A stretch of DNA of 64,000 nucleotides from Cephalotus follicularis (lineage: Eukaryota; Streptophyta; Magnoliopsida; Oxalidales; Cephalotaceae). Position numbers and translations under genes: made by a program. This document shows, piece by piece, positions 46,669-56,980 of the stretch. The stretch lies in assembly GCA_001972305.1 (NCBI GenBank), contig BDDD01006373.1, forward strand, positions 21,171-85,170, given 5' to 3'. Under the pieces are notes generated by a model. It had not been told where the DNA came from. It made no database searches and saw only the letters and a program-made list of their open reading frames with translations. Numbering within the stretch: position 1 is the stretch's first letter; each line of letters starts with the position of its first letter.

Positions 46669-48852
46669 TGTAACGCCCGGGATTTCATTAATGTAATGTT
46701 GTAATTTTCAATGCATTTATGCGTAATTAATGAGAATTGTGATTTTTCCCTTTTTGTAATGTTAAATTTGGGCAAATGTAGAAGTGTGGAAAGTGCTGAT
46801 ACAGGGCACGCAGCCGNACCAGCCGACTGCTGTGAGAGACAGCCGGCTGTGGATTGTGTCGGCAGAGACAGCCGACTGCCAAGACAAGGAAGTCGACTGC
46901 CAAGGGACAGGTCAGTTAAAACCTGTTTGCGCTCTGTTTTTGGCAGAGAGAAAGGGGGAGAGGACAAAATTGCTCAGTTGTGGGGTTGTGAGGAGAGAGG
47001 CACAAAAATGCCCATAAATACATATGTCTCTTCCCCTCATTCCATCAACATTGCATTAAGAAAGAGAAATAGAGAGTTGTGAAAGAAAAGGGAGAGAAAA
47101 GAGAGGGAGAAGTTGTATCTCTCCAATTTTTAGCTTGGAATCTGGACTTGGAGCTCAAACCAGACCTGGCGGAGTTGCTGGACGGATTCGGAAGCTTGGA
47201 AACTCGGATTGGAACTTAAAGAGGTGGATTGCAATTCCTAACTTGGAATTCTAAGGTAGGGGGAAATTTCATAATTGTTATTTAAGTTCCGTTATAAAGG
47301 AAGTTAATGGACGAAATGCATGCTATGGACTGTATTATGAGCATAAATATATGTTATTGTTGTTTAATGCTCGTGTTTTGTTGGATTGAATTGTGAAAGA
47401 CATGCATTTTTCTGTTGTTTTTGCCTACTGATGTAAATCTAGTCGACTGCCAAGGCGGGCAGCCAACTGGCAGAAGGTTGAGTATACCTGCAGAAGGTTG
47501 AGTAGTCGACTGCCAAGAGACGGCAGCCGACTGGACGAGGGAAACAGCCGACAGTTGAATGTAGGCAGCCGATTGCCAAGTAGAGACAGCCGACTGCCAA
47601 GGGAGGCAACCGACTGCCATATTTAGGACAGCCAGCTGTCTAAGGAGACAACAGACTGTCAAGTAGAGACAACCGACTGGTTAGGGACTGACCCGGACTT
47701 TGAGCATATCTTTGTACTACATTTTGATATGAAATGAATTGATGATTGGAATATGGATGATTCTAAAGTGTTTTATTCATTTTAGAAATGTGTACATGAT
47801 TTTATACAATCATTATTCGATATGAAAATATATATTTTGATAAGTGTATGTTTTCAACGGATTGAAACACGGTTTCAAAGATGCAATACATTTTGATATA
47901 AATGTATTATTTCAAGTACTTTATAAATTACTTGGAAACGATTTTAACTGAATTGATTTGTTGATTGTGATTGATGCTAACTGGCTGGGGTGACAGAGTG
48001 TCGCCGATGGCTGGTGGCGGGGATGTTCTCCTAGGGGCTAGGAGATGGCTAGGGACGCCCAAATACAATTTTACTAAACACTGAGTGCAAGTAACACGGG
48101 TTACCATGATTGCTGAACACAGAGTGCGAGCATCATGAGTTGTTTGATTAGACTTGCTTCGTGACCCGGGAGTCGGGGGCCAGAGTAAGAGTACGACGTC
48201 GGGGCCAGGCGATGGCGGCGCTCTTCGTACCGTTGATTGGATTTGATTTGTCCTTTGCGACATGATTGATGATTTGATGGTTGTAGCCACTTGGCATGGT
48301 TGCACCTATTGGCATAAATACATATATGTATACATATGTATATGTATTGTGATATATTATGTATTGCATCATGGATGCATTCATTTCATGACATTCATTA
48401 TCACTGACCCTAAATGGCACTTATGATTTAGCCGAGTGAGGACAAAGGCTAACCCCCTACTATTGCACATTGATGCAGTGATGTGGATATCGACCGTGCG
48501 CGACCGAATCAGAGGGGAGATGGAGTTTTATTTGTTTAAATAAATGTCGAAACATATATTGATACATGCTTTATTTTGGATTTATTGTATTAATGTACTA
48601 ATGATGTTGATCAAGTTTTTGATCACGCTCCGTTTGTGGGCAATTGGCAATGGCTTAATGATGTTAGGTGTTGGGATAATGTGGTATGGGACACATGATT
48701 CGGGTTGTTTATTCAGGTTATTGTTAAATGCTTCCGCAAACTATTAATGGAATCAAAGTTTTAATTTTATCGTATTTTGTATAAGCTGGATAATGTTATG
48801 TTGATTGCCTTTACCGCTTTAATGTTGTCTTAATGGGAAGCGGGGTGTGACA
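46669..48852 (+). repeat. Element B 5' LTR
   Basis: TGTAACGCCCGG...GGGGTGTGACA, 2,184 bp. A TATA-like CCATAAATAC lies near 47011. CCGACTG motif clusters at 46803-46912 and 47440-47690. One N at 46817 inside the first cluster. Confidence 0.92.
47440..47690. repeat. CAGCCGACTG / GTCGACTGCCAAG motif array
   Basis: About twelve copies of (G)ACAGCCGACTGCCAAG-like words, including AGTCGACTGCCAAG, ACAACCGACTGG and AGCCAACTGGCAG. Spaced 12-30 bp. The equivalent in the 3' LTR is 52760-53090, which has extra units. A smaller cluster precedes the TATA-like box at 46803-46912 (52080-52230 in the 3' LTR). Confidence 0.87.
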
Positions 48853-48856
48853 ACAG

Positions 48857-48868
48857 TGGTATCAGAGC
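48857..48868 (+). promoter_or_regulatory. Primer-binding site of element B
   Basis: TGGTATCAGAGC, initiator-Met tRNA type, five bases after the LTR. Confidence 0.9.
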
Positions 48869-48968
48869 ATATATCCATTTATATGCTTAGCTAGGATACT
48901 ATCCTTGGCAATTAACGATTGTTTCCTAAAGATGTGATTAATTATCATCTTTCCGTAAAGGAAACAAA

Positions 48969-49330
48969 ATGGACAGAAGGAGAAAACGTGGAAGGCCTTG
49001 AGCCGTTAATGAAAGTATTCCTGAGGAAGTAATTGACAAAACGGTCCCTATGGGCCATATAGTGGATTACTTCCAGTAGCAGATTGCTGCGAATGCAACA
49101 AACATGGAATACATGCGTCGATTGTACGCTCAAGCTCACCCACAGCACATGGCTCCTAGCAATGGTGCACATGATGATGGAAATCAGTTTAGAAGGAATC
49201 TTGACAGATTCATGAGGCAGAACCCTTTTAATTTCAAGGGGGAACCTGATGCGACTATTGCTGAAAGATAGTTACAAAATGTGGAGAAGATCTTTACTGT
49301 TACGGATTGCACGGAATACCAGATGACGTC
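48969..49330 (+). pseudogene. Gag remnant of element B
   Basis: Starts ATG at 48969 (MDRRRKRGRP), then NATNMEYMRRLYAQAHPQHM, NPFNFKGEPDATIAER and VEKIFTVTDCTEYQ, the start of a chromovirus capsid protein. Only the N-terminal part is recognisable. Confidence 0.7.
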
Positions 49331-49679
49331 GATGCCTAAAGGGTGGTGTTGACGCCAATAGCCCTATTTTAGTGAAATTGCCCGGTTTCGCATGGATTTT
49401 GATTCCGATTGAGATCAGGCGAATGTTTAAGCCTTCGAAACAGTGCCTAAGGCTGCCAAGCAGTCTAGACTTGCCTGAAAGGCTGACCTCAAGAAGGCAG
49501 ACGTTCCGAAATCCTACGGGATACACAAAATGAAGTGACAGCGAGGGCTTTGAAGTCGAAATGGCTAAGTGGTCAATCGGATGAGCCGAAAGGGACAAAT
49601 GTTGTCAGAAAAGTTTTCGTATCGAATAGTGGTTGGTCGGAATAGAATATGAGTGGTCATTGTGAATGGCTAGTGTATT

Positions 49680-51620
49680 GTTATCGATCGTATCGTGATC
49701 GAATGGACCGTTGTTGAACGGTTAGTGATCAAATGGACCGTTGTTGAACGGATAGTGATCGAATGGGTCGTTATTGAACGGATAGTGATCGTTTGAACAG
49801 TTGTTGAGCGGTTAGAGATCGTGTGAACTGCGATCGAGTGGTTAGTGATCAAACGGGTTGTTATTGATCGGATAGTGGTCGAATGGACTGTTATCGAATA
49901 GATGGGCATTGCATGGATGCTTGAACTAGATTGCGAATGAACTGATAGGACGGCCTACTACTTATATGTGCTGGTATGGGACAGTATATATATTTAGTCG
50001 ACCATTAGATGTCAACTACATATGTGGTTAGCCTCTATATTCCTAGTAGAGTGTGAACAGATATGGACCGTAAACAGTTGTTGGCCATAACAGATATGAA
50101 TTGTAAATTGGTATGGACCGTAAACAGATACGAATTATGAATGGAAATACACCGTAAGCGGCTATGGACCATAAACGGCTATGGACCGTAAACGTATATG
50201 GATTGTGAACGGCTATGGACCGTAAACGGATATGAAATGGAATGGATATGGCATGGTCATGGATTGATATGGGGCGATTGGCTCCGGATGATGGTATATG
50301 GTAGAGTTACTGATGACGTATTGTGTTATTACTTATATAGATGTGAAATGACATTGTTCACATTGCTTATGCTATGTACGCATCTCACATGATGGACATT
50401 ATATATATATATATATATCTGCTACACCCTGACACGCATTCACTGCATATGTATGTTGTACACAGCAATTGGCTACTGACCTGTTTCATTGAGATGAAGT
50501 GGGTCAGGTTCATGTTCAGATGACAGTTACAAGGTCTAGTCAGGACAAGCGCAGGGTAAGAAATTTTATTTCTCTAGCCTATATTGTATTATATGAATAA
50601 AGTAAGGGAACTGATGTTTTGAGGCATGTTATTATACATTATATGACCAGCCCACTTGTGCCAGTGCTGGAAAATAAATGTGTGTTGATGTATTGGACCT
50701 GCCGGCATGTGGCAGTGCATCATTTGATCGGTTTATGATATTATTAGATATGATCAGACCCATCATTTGAGGTTTTGACGTGATTATCCTTTGCATGTGT
50801 ATGATATTATTGGATATGATCAAACCCATCATTGAGGGTATTGAAAGGATTGTCCTTTGCATGCAAATGATATATTTGGATTTAGTTAAGATGTAGTCTG
50901 GTGTGGGCAGAGCCCCCAGCATATGGATTTTGATGAGATGAGGGTTGATCCCCAAACATATAAATTGTGGTTTATCAGGTGGCATGGAGTCCGATAAACG
51001 AATACTTCATGCCCAAATTTCGAGAAATCCTAAGAGTATGATTTTAATGGATTCATCACTTGAGGTTCTAGAATGATGATTCGGATCTAAATTATGGTTT
51101 GTTAAGGGCTGAGCCCATTTATGACTGTTGGTTCCTCCTTCCGGAGTGTGAATATATAAAATGTGTTTTCTTTATAGGGGGCATAGGTCCGATAAACGAA
51201 TACTTCATGCCCGATTTTTGGGAGATTATAAGAGTTGAAATGTATTCAACTGATTATTCTGCTGATATGACGTGATTGTTTAAAGTTCTAGATTATAGCA
51301 CTTTTGGGTATGATTGATATATGATTGTTTGAATTGGACGAAACTATGCTGAATATACCGGTATAGGTTCCTTACTGTTGGGAGATTGAAAGTGATTAAC
51401 TGAATAAAGTGTTAATTGGAGTTATTAGAGTTGCGGAATAATAATAGCGGATATGTTGGGTTCTTGGAGACCTAGTGATATGGATATAGTTTGGTTATGG
51501 ATTGAACGGATACAGATTGTACGGTTACGGAACGTACGGTCGTAAACCATATGACTATGGATTGTATGACTATGAATTGCTTGAAGCAGATGAGTTAGAA
51601 TGCTATGAGTATGGAATGGC
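49680..51620. repeat. Tandem-repeat blocks filling the interior of element B
   Basis: Four different local repeats. 49688-49905: ~32-bp units with GAACGGWTAGTGATCGAATGG, about seven copies. 50060-50235: units with CTATGGACCGTAAACGG. 50720-50880: two ~80-bp units with ATGATATTATTGGATATGATC. 50940-51230: two ~200-bp units sharing GTCCGATAAACGAATACTTC. A related TATGGATTG/ACGG block lies at 51480-51600, and a (TA)n run at 50400-50418. No coding sense. Confidence 0.8.
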
Positions 51621-51639
51621 GTGAGCCATTTTGCGATTG

Positions 51640-51930
51640 GTTGCGAATTGATGTAAGTGTGCATGATGTCTTCCATGCCTCGATGTTGTGAGGCTACATC
51701 CGAGATCCTACACATATCTTGGATAATGATTTAGTTCCTGTGCGAGATGATCTATCTTGCGAGGAGTTACCGGTGCAGATTATGGATTGGAAGACATAGG
51801 TATCGAGGAACCGAACTATTCCTATGGTGAGGGTTCAGTGGCAGTTCCATCGACCTGATGAGGTGACTTGGGTACGTGAAAGCGTTACCCTCATTTATTT
51901 TAGTGTTGTTTTAATTTTGAGGACGAAATT
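51640..51930 (+). pseudogene. Chromodomain-end pol remnant of element B
   Basis: Recognisable words VHDVFHAS-like start, DNDLVPVRDDLSCEELPVQI, NRTIPMVRVQWQF and EVTWVRE, i.e. the integrase C-terminus to chromodomain of a Tekay element. Followed by GAGGACGAAATTCC and the PPT. Confidence 0.7.
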
Positions 51931-51934
51931 CCTT

Positions 51935-51948
51935 GAAGGAGGGGTGGA
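51935..51948 (+). promoter_or_regulatory. Polypurine tract of element B
   Basis: GAAGGAGGGGTGGA directly before TGTAACGCCC. Confidence 0.85.
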
Positions 51949-54258
51949 TGTAACGCCCAGGATTTCATTAATGTAATGTTGTAATTTTCAATGCATTTAT
52001 GCGTTTAATTAATGAGAATTATGACTTTTCCCTTTTGTAATGTTAAATTTGGGCAAAAGTTGAAGTGTGGAAAGTGCTGATACAGTGTAGGCAGCCGGCT
52101 GCCCAAGAGGGACAGTCGACTGGACCCCCCTTTGGGTGGAACTAGTTGCCTGTTGTGAGAGACAGCCGACTGGGCATGGTGTAGGCAGAGACAGCCGACA
52201 GCCAAGATAGGGCAGTCGACTGCCATGGGATAGGTCAGTTAAAACGTGTTGGCAGTCTGTTTTTGGCAGAGAGAAAGGGGGAGAGGACAAAATTGCTCAG
52301 TTGTGGGGTTGTAAGGAGAGAGGTATGAAAATGCCCATAAATACATATGTCTCTTCCCCTCATTCCATCAACATTGCATTAAGAAAGAGAAATAGAGAGT
52401 TATGAAAGAAAAGGGAGAGAAAAGAGAGAGAGAAGTTGTATCTCTCCAATTTTGAGCTTGGAATATGGACTTGGAGCTCGAACCAGACCTGGTGGAGTTG
52501 TTGGACGGATTCGGAAGCTTGGAAACTCGGATTGGAACTTAAAGAGGTGGATTGCAATTCCTAACTTGGAATTCTAAGGTAGGGGGAAATTTCATAATTG
52601 TTATCTAAGTTCCGTTAGAATGGAAGTTAATGGACGAAATGCATGGTATGGACTGTATTATGAGCATAAATGTATGTTATTGTTGTTGAATGCTCGTGTT
52701 TGGTTGGATTTAATTGTGAAAGACATGCATTTTTCTGCTGTTTTTGCCAACTGATGTAAATCCAGTTGACTGCCAAGGCGGGCAGCAGACTGGCGAGCGA
52801 GAACAGTCGACTGTTTAGTACGAACAACCAACTACTCAATAGGAAACGGCTGACTAGATGTAAGAACCAGTCGACTGTTCATACGTTTAATAGAATGTAC
52901 CTGTAGAAGGTTGAGTAGTCGGCTGCCAAGAGAGGGCAGCCGACTGGATGAGTGAAACAGCCGACTGCCAAGAGGGCAGCCGACTGTTGAATGTAGGCAA
53001 CCGACTACCAAGTAGAGACAGCCGACTGCCAAGGGAGGCAGCCGACTGCCAGATTTAGGACAACCAGCTGTATAAGGAGATAGCCGACTGGTTAGGGATT
53101 GACCCGCACTTTGAGCATATCTTTGCACTGCATTTTGATATGAAATGAATTGATGATTGGAATATGGTTGATTCTAAAGTGTTTTATTCATTTTAGAAAT
53201 GTGTACATGATTTTATACAATCATTATTGGATATGAAAATATATATTTTTATAAGTGTATGTTTTCAACGGGTTGAAACACGGTTTCAAAGATGCAATAC
53301 ATTTTGATATAAATGTATTATTTCTAGTACTTTATAAATGACTTGGAAACAATTTGAATTGAATTGATTTGTTTATTGTGATTGATGCCGTACTGGCTGG
53401 GGTGACGGAGTGTCGCTGGTGGCGGGGATGTTCTCCTAGGGTCCTGGAGATGGCTAGGGACACCCAAATACAATGTTACTAAACACTGAGTGCAAGTAAC
53501 ACGGGTTACCATGATTGCTGAACACAGAGTGCGAGCATCATGAGTTGTTTGATTTGACTTGCTTCGTGACCCGGGAGTCGGGGGCCAGAGTAAGAGTACG
53601 ACATCAGGGCCAGGAGATGGCGGCGCTCTTTGTACCATTGATTGGATTTGATTTGTCCTTTTGCGACATGATTGATGATTTGATGGTTGCAGCCACTTGG
53701 CATGGTTGCACCTATTGGCATAAATACATATATGTATACATATGTATATGTATTGTGAAATATTATGTATTGCATCATGGATGCATTCATTTTATGACAT
53801 TCATTATCACTGACCCTAAATGACACTTATGATTTAGCCGAGTGAGGACAAAGGCTAACCCCCTACTATTGCAGATTGATGCAGTGATGTGGATATCGAC
53901 CGTGCGCGACCGAATCAGAGGGGAGATGGAGTTTTAATTGTTTAAATAAATGTTGAAACATATATTGACGCATGCTTTGTTTTGGAGTTATTGTATTAAT
54001 GTACTAATGATGTTGATCGAGTTTTTGATCACGCTCCGTTTATGGGCAATTGACAATGGCTTAATGATGTTAGGTGTTGGGATCATGTGGTGTGGGACGC
54101 CTGATTCAGGTTGTTTATTCAGCTTATTGTTAAATGCTTCCGCAAACTGTTAATGGAATCGAAGTTTTAATTTTATCATATTTTGTATAAGCTGGATAAT
54201 GTTATATTAATTGCCTTTACCGCTTTAATGTTGTCTTAATGGGAAGCGGGGTGTGACA
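51949..54258 (+). repeat. Element B 3' LTR
   Basis: 2,310 bp, TGTAACGCCCAGG...GGGGTGTGACA. Longer than the 5' LTR mainly because the motif clusters carry extra units (52080-52230 and 52760-53090). Confidence 0.92.
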
Positions 54259-54263
54259 GTTTG

Positions 54264-54990
54264 TTCGAAAGGACCATTCAGACATGGGAGGACATGATTC
54301 GAGCTTGCGTTCTCGACTTTGGAGGTAGTTGGGATGACTACTTACATTTGATTGAATTCTCGTATAACAATAGTTATCACGAGAGTATACAGATGGCTCC
54401 CTATGAAGTCCTATATGGTAGGAAGTGCCGATCGCTAGTTTGTTGGGATCAGGTAGGTGAAAAGAGCATTTTGGAGCTAGAGATTGTACAGATTACTGCA
54501 GAGAAAGTGAAATTGATTAGAGATTGATTGATTGTTGCACAGAGTAGACAGAAAAGCTATGCTGATGTTCACCGTAGAGGCTTGGAATTTAGTGTTGGTG
54601 ACCATGTTTTCCTCAAAGTGTCGCCCACTAAAGGTGTCATGAGATTCGGGAAGGAAGGAAAGTTTTCTCCTCGTTTTATTGGACCTTTCGAGGTATTGGA
54701 TCGGATTGGCCGACTTGCTTACAGGCTTGCCTTGCCTCCAGCATTGTCGGGAGTGCATGATGTGTTCCATGTCTCTCAGTTGAGAAGATATGTTCGAGAT
54801 CCTTCACACATCATTGAGTATGGTCAGATTCAGCTAGAACCTGACTTATCATTTATAGAGACTCGTATACAGATTGTTGACAGACAAATCAGAGTATTGA
54901 GGAACAAGACCATCCCTTTGGTCAGTGTTTTATGGCAGTATCATGGTTTATGGACAGCACCTGTGAGGGGGAGAATGATATGAGAGATAC
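54264..54990 (+). pseudogene. Tekay A copy 2 pol end: integrase C-terminus and chromodomain
   Basis: Continues the integrase cut at 46668. Seen: DDYLHLIEFSYNNSYHESIQ, the chromovirus C-terminal motif (SPRFIGPFEVLDRIGRLAYR, LSGVHDVFHVSQLRRYV) and the chromodomain start DRQIRVLRNKTIPLVSVLW. Fossil. Confidence 0.85.
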
Positions 54991-55048
54991 ATATCCGTTC
55001 CTATTTGATTGATTGATCGATTGACCGATGAATCTGGAGACCAGATTC

Positions 55049-55065
55049 TTTTAAGGAGGGGAGAA
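55049..55065 (+). promoter_or_regulatory. Polypurine tract of Tekay A copy 2
   Basis: TTTTAAGGAGGGGAGAA immediately before the 3' LTR. Confidence 0.85.
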
Positions 55066-55610
55066 TATGACGACCCGAATTCCCTTTTGTACTATTCATG
55101 CATACATTGTACTATTCCTATACCTATCGACATTGTTTTGGTTATATGCATGTATAGTCAGGATTTTGGGCTGAGTTTCGGAGAGTGACCGAATGGACTA
55201 TATAAGTCAACTCCTTTGTCATTTCTCTCATTCTCACCATTCACCCTCTTCTCTCTACCCTTCTCCCTCTCTCTCTCTCTCTCTAGTTGAGCAGCCTCCA
55301 TCTTCCACCATTGCAGCCCCGGATTGCATCTCCATCGACAAGGACAACGATTGCAAGTAGTGGGTTGGCGATTGAACGACATAGCAGCCGATTGAGTGAT
55401 TGGAAGCTCAACTTTTGAAGCTTCAGTTATAGGTAGGACTTCTTTACTGAATTGCCTATTGCTTTATTGATTGATTGACTGAATTGCATGAATGATTGAA
55501 TGATTGAATCGAAGTGAATGGTAATACTAGGTTTTTTCTTGATTTCCTTGACCTAATGGATCTAGGAAGATTGACATTGAAAATTAAAAGTTGTAACAAG
55601 TTTTACTAAC
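55066..55610 (+). repeat. Tekay A copy 2, 3' LTR, first segment
   Basis: Aligns with 40279 onward, lacking a ~50-bp ACCGTATTG-rich piece. TATA box at 55199-55206. Cut at 55611 by the copia element; CTAAC (55606-55610) is the target duplication. Confidence 0.9.
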
Positions 55611-56922
55611 TGTTGACGATTTAGTCTCAATCTTAGTTTTGATGATAACATATTTGCATTTAACAAGTTTACTTAATGTGCAAGTTATTAGAAAGATGTA
55701 CAAAAGGCAAAAGACTGCTGCAAGGAAAAGACATCGATCCTTATTGCAAAAGACATCGACGTCTTAATGCTACGAAAGTTACAGGCCACTTCTGGAGAAA
55801 GACATCGATCCCTTTCAAGAAAGACATCGACGTCTTTAGTGCACCAAAGTTACAGGCCAAATTTGAGCAAAGACATCGATCCCTACAGGCAAAGACATCG
55901 ATTGCCAAAGGAAAGTCATCGATCCCTTTCAAGAAGACATCGACGTCTTAGGCTTCCAAAGTTACAGGTCAAATTTAAGTGAAGACATCGATCCTTGTTT
56001 CAGAAGACATCGACGTCCAACAAAAGACATCGATCCCTTACCATAGACATCGACGTCTTTCTAGACCAATCTGCAAAAGCCAGAAAAGACATCGACCCTT
56101 GAAGAAGAAGTCGATGTGATGCTCATAACTTCAAATACCTGGACACATTCCCAGCAAAGACATCGACGCCTTTAAAAGACATCGACGTCTTTTCCAAATG
56201 ATTGACCCGGGAATTAGGGAACGGCTAGTTAGCGCACTTACAACGGCTAGTAATAGTCAAAGACATCGACGCCTTTCTGAAGACATCAACGTCTTTATGC
56301 CAGCAGAGACAAAAACAAAGTTTCATCAACACATTTTTAAATCAAAAGCTTCCAGGATTTATGCACTGGCTACAAGACTTTTTCCTCTATAAATTGAAGA
56401 TTCAAAACCTTCAGAAGATACTGAATTACAACAATTCAACAAGAATTACACAACATCAAGAGAGAAATCAAATTCAAGCATTCTAGTGTCAAAAAAAGCT
56501 CAAGTTCTCTATAGTGTTCTCCAAAGCTTCAAAGCTTTATCCTTTGAGTTTTTCTTTGTGATTCATATTGTGATCTGTATTAGCCAAATCAAACCTATCG
56601 TGAGATTATCTTGTAAACACATCCACAAATACTTGTAAAAGAGGAGAACCCTCTATGGTCTTGAGGTCAAGGTCTTGTGATTGAGTTCAATCACGAAGTT
56701 GTAAGGTGTAACAAATTGCTACCGTAATCAATTCGAGATAGTGGAAACTCAAGGAGCTCCCTTGGGAAAAGTGGATGTAGGCAAGAGTTAGCCAAACCAC
56801 TCTAAATCGGAGAAGTTTTTCTTTCCTTTTACTCTTTACTTTTAAAGTTTTTAAATTTTCGATATTTACATCAATATTCAATTCACCCCCCCCTCTTGTA
56901 TATTGCAAGAGTGCTTATTTCA
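55611..56922 (+). repeat. SIRE-like 5' LTR
   Basis: 1,312 bp, TGTTGACGATTTAG...CTTATTTCA. TATA box TATAAAT at 56388-56394. The motif array (55726-56297) lies just upstream of it, in U3. A poly-C run sits near the end (56886-56893). Confidence 0.93.
55726..56297. repeat. GACATCGATCC / GACATCGACGTC motif array in U3
   Basis: About eighteen ACATCGAY cores in 570 bp. Sites of type AAAGACATCGATCCCTTTC tend to alternate with AAGACATCGACGTCTTT. A longer unit containing AAAGTTACAGGCCAAATTT recurs three times (about 55785, 55845, 55960). Ends some 90 bases before the TATA box, so an enhancer-like role is plausible. Confidence 0.9.
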
Positions 56923-56924
56923 AT

Positions 56925-56938
56925 TGGTATCAGAGCGG
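56925..56938 (+). promoter_or_regulatory. Primer-binding site of SIRE-like element
   Basis: TGGTATCAGAGCGG two bases after the LTR end, initiator-Met type. Confidence 0.92.
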
Positions 56939-56980
56939 TTAACCTTATTTCTTAATTGTTAGAGGTTACAAAGATCCTTC

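Larger units (their letters stand above)
46669..54258 (+). mobile_element. Non-autonomous Tekay-like element B in integrase of Tekay A
   Basis: Flanked by GTTTG (46664-46668, 54259-54263). LTRs 46669-48852 and 51949-54258, PBS, PPT and only 3.1 kb of internal sequence: a gag start, several tandem-repeat blocks and a chromodomain tail. No RT, RNase H or integrase core is recognisable. The LTRs are very alike (a few percent apart plus indels, by eye), so the insertion is fairly recent. It would need enzymes supplied by another element. Confidence 0.9.

Noticed and set aside
47354-47662. 102-residue minus-strand frame rich in QSAVS and SRLP words, and the similar one at 52832-53128
   Set aside because: Translation of the CCGACTGCCAAG motif array.
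49670-49909. 79-residue minus-strand frame of Ser/Thr/Ile repeats
   Set aside because: Product of the 32-bp tandem repeat in element B; no independent evidence.
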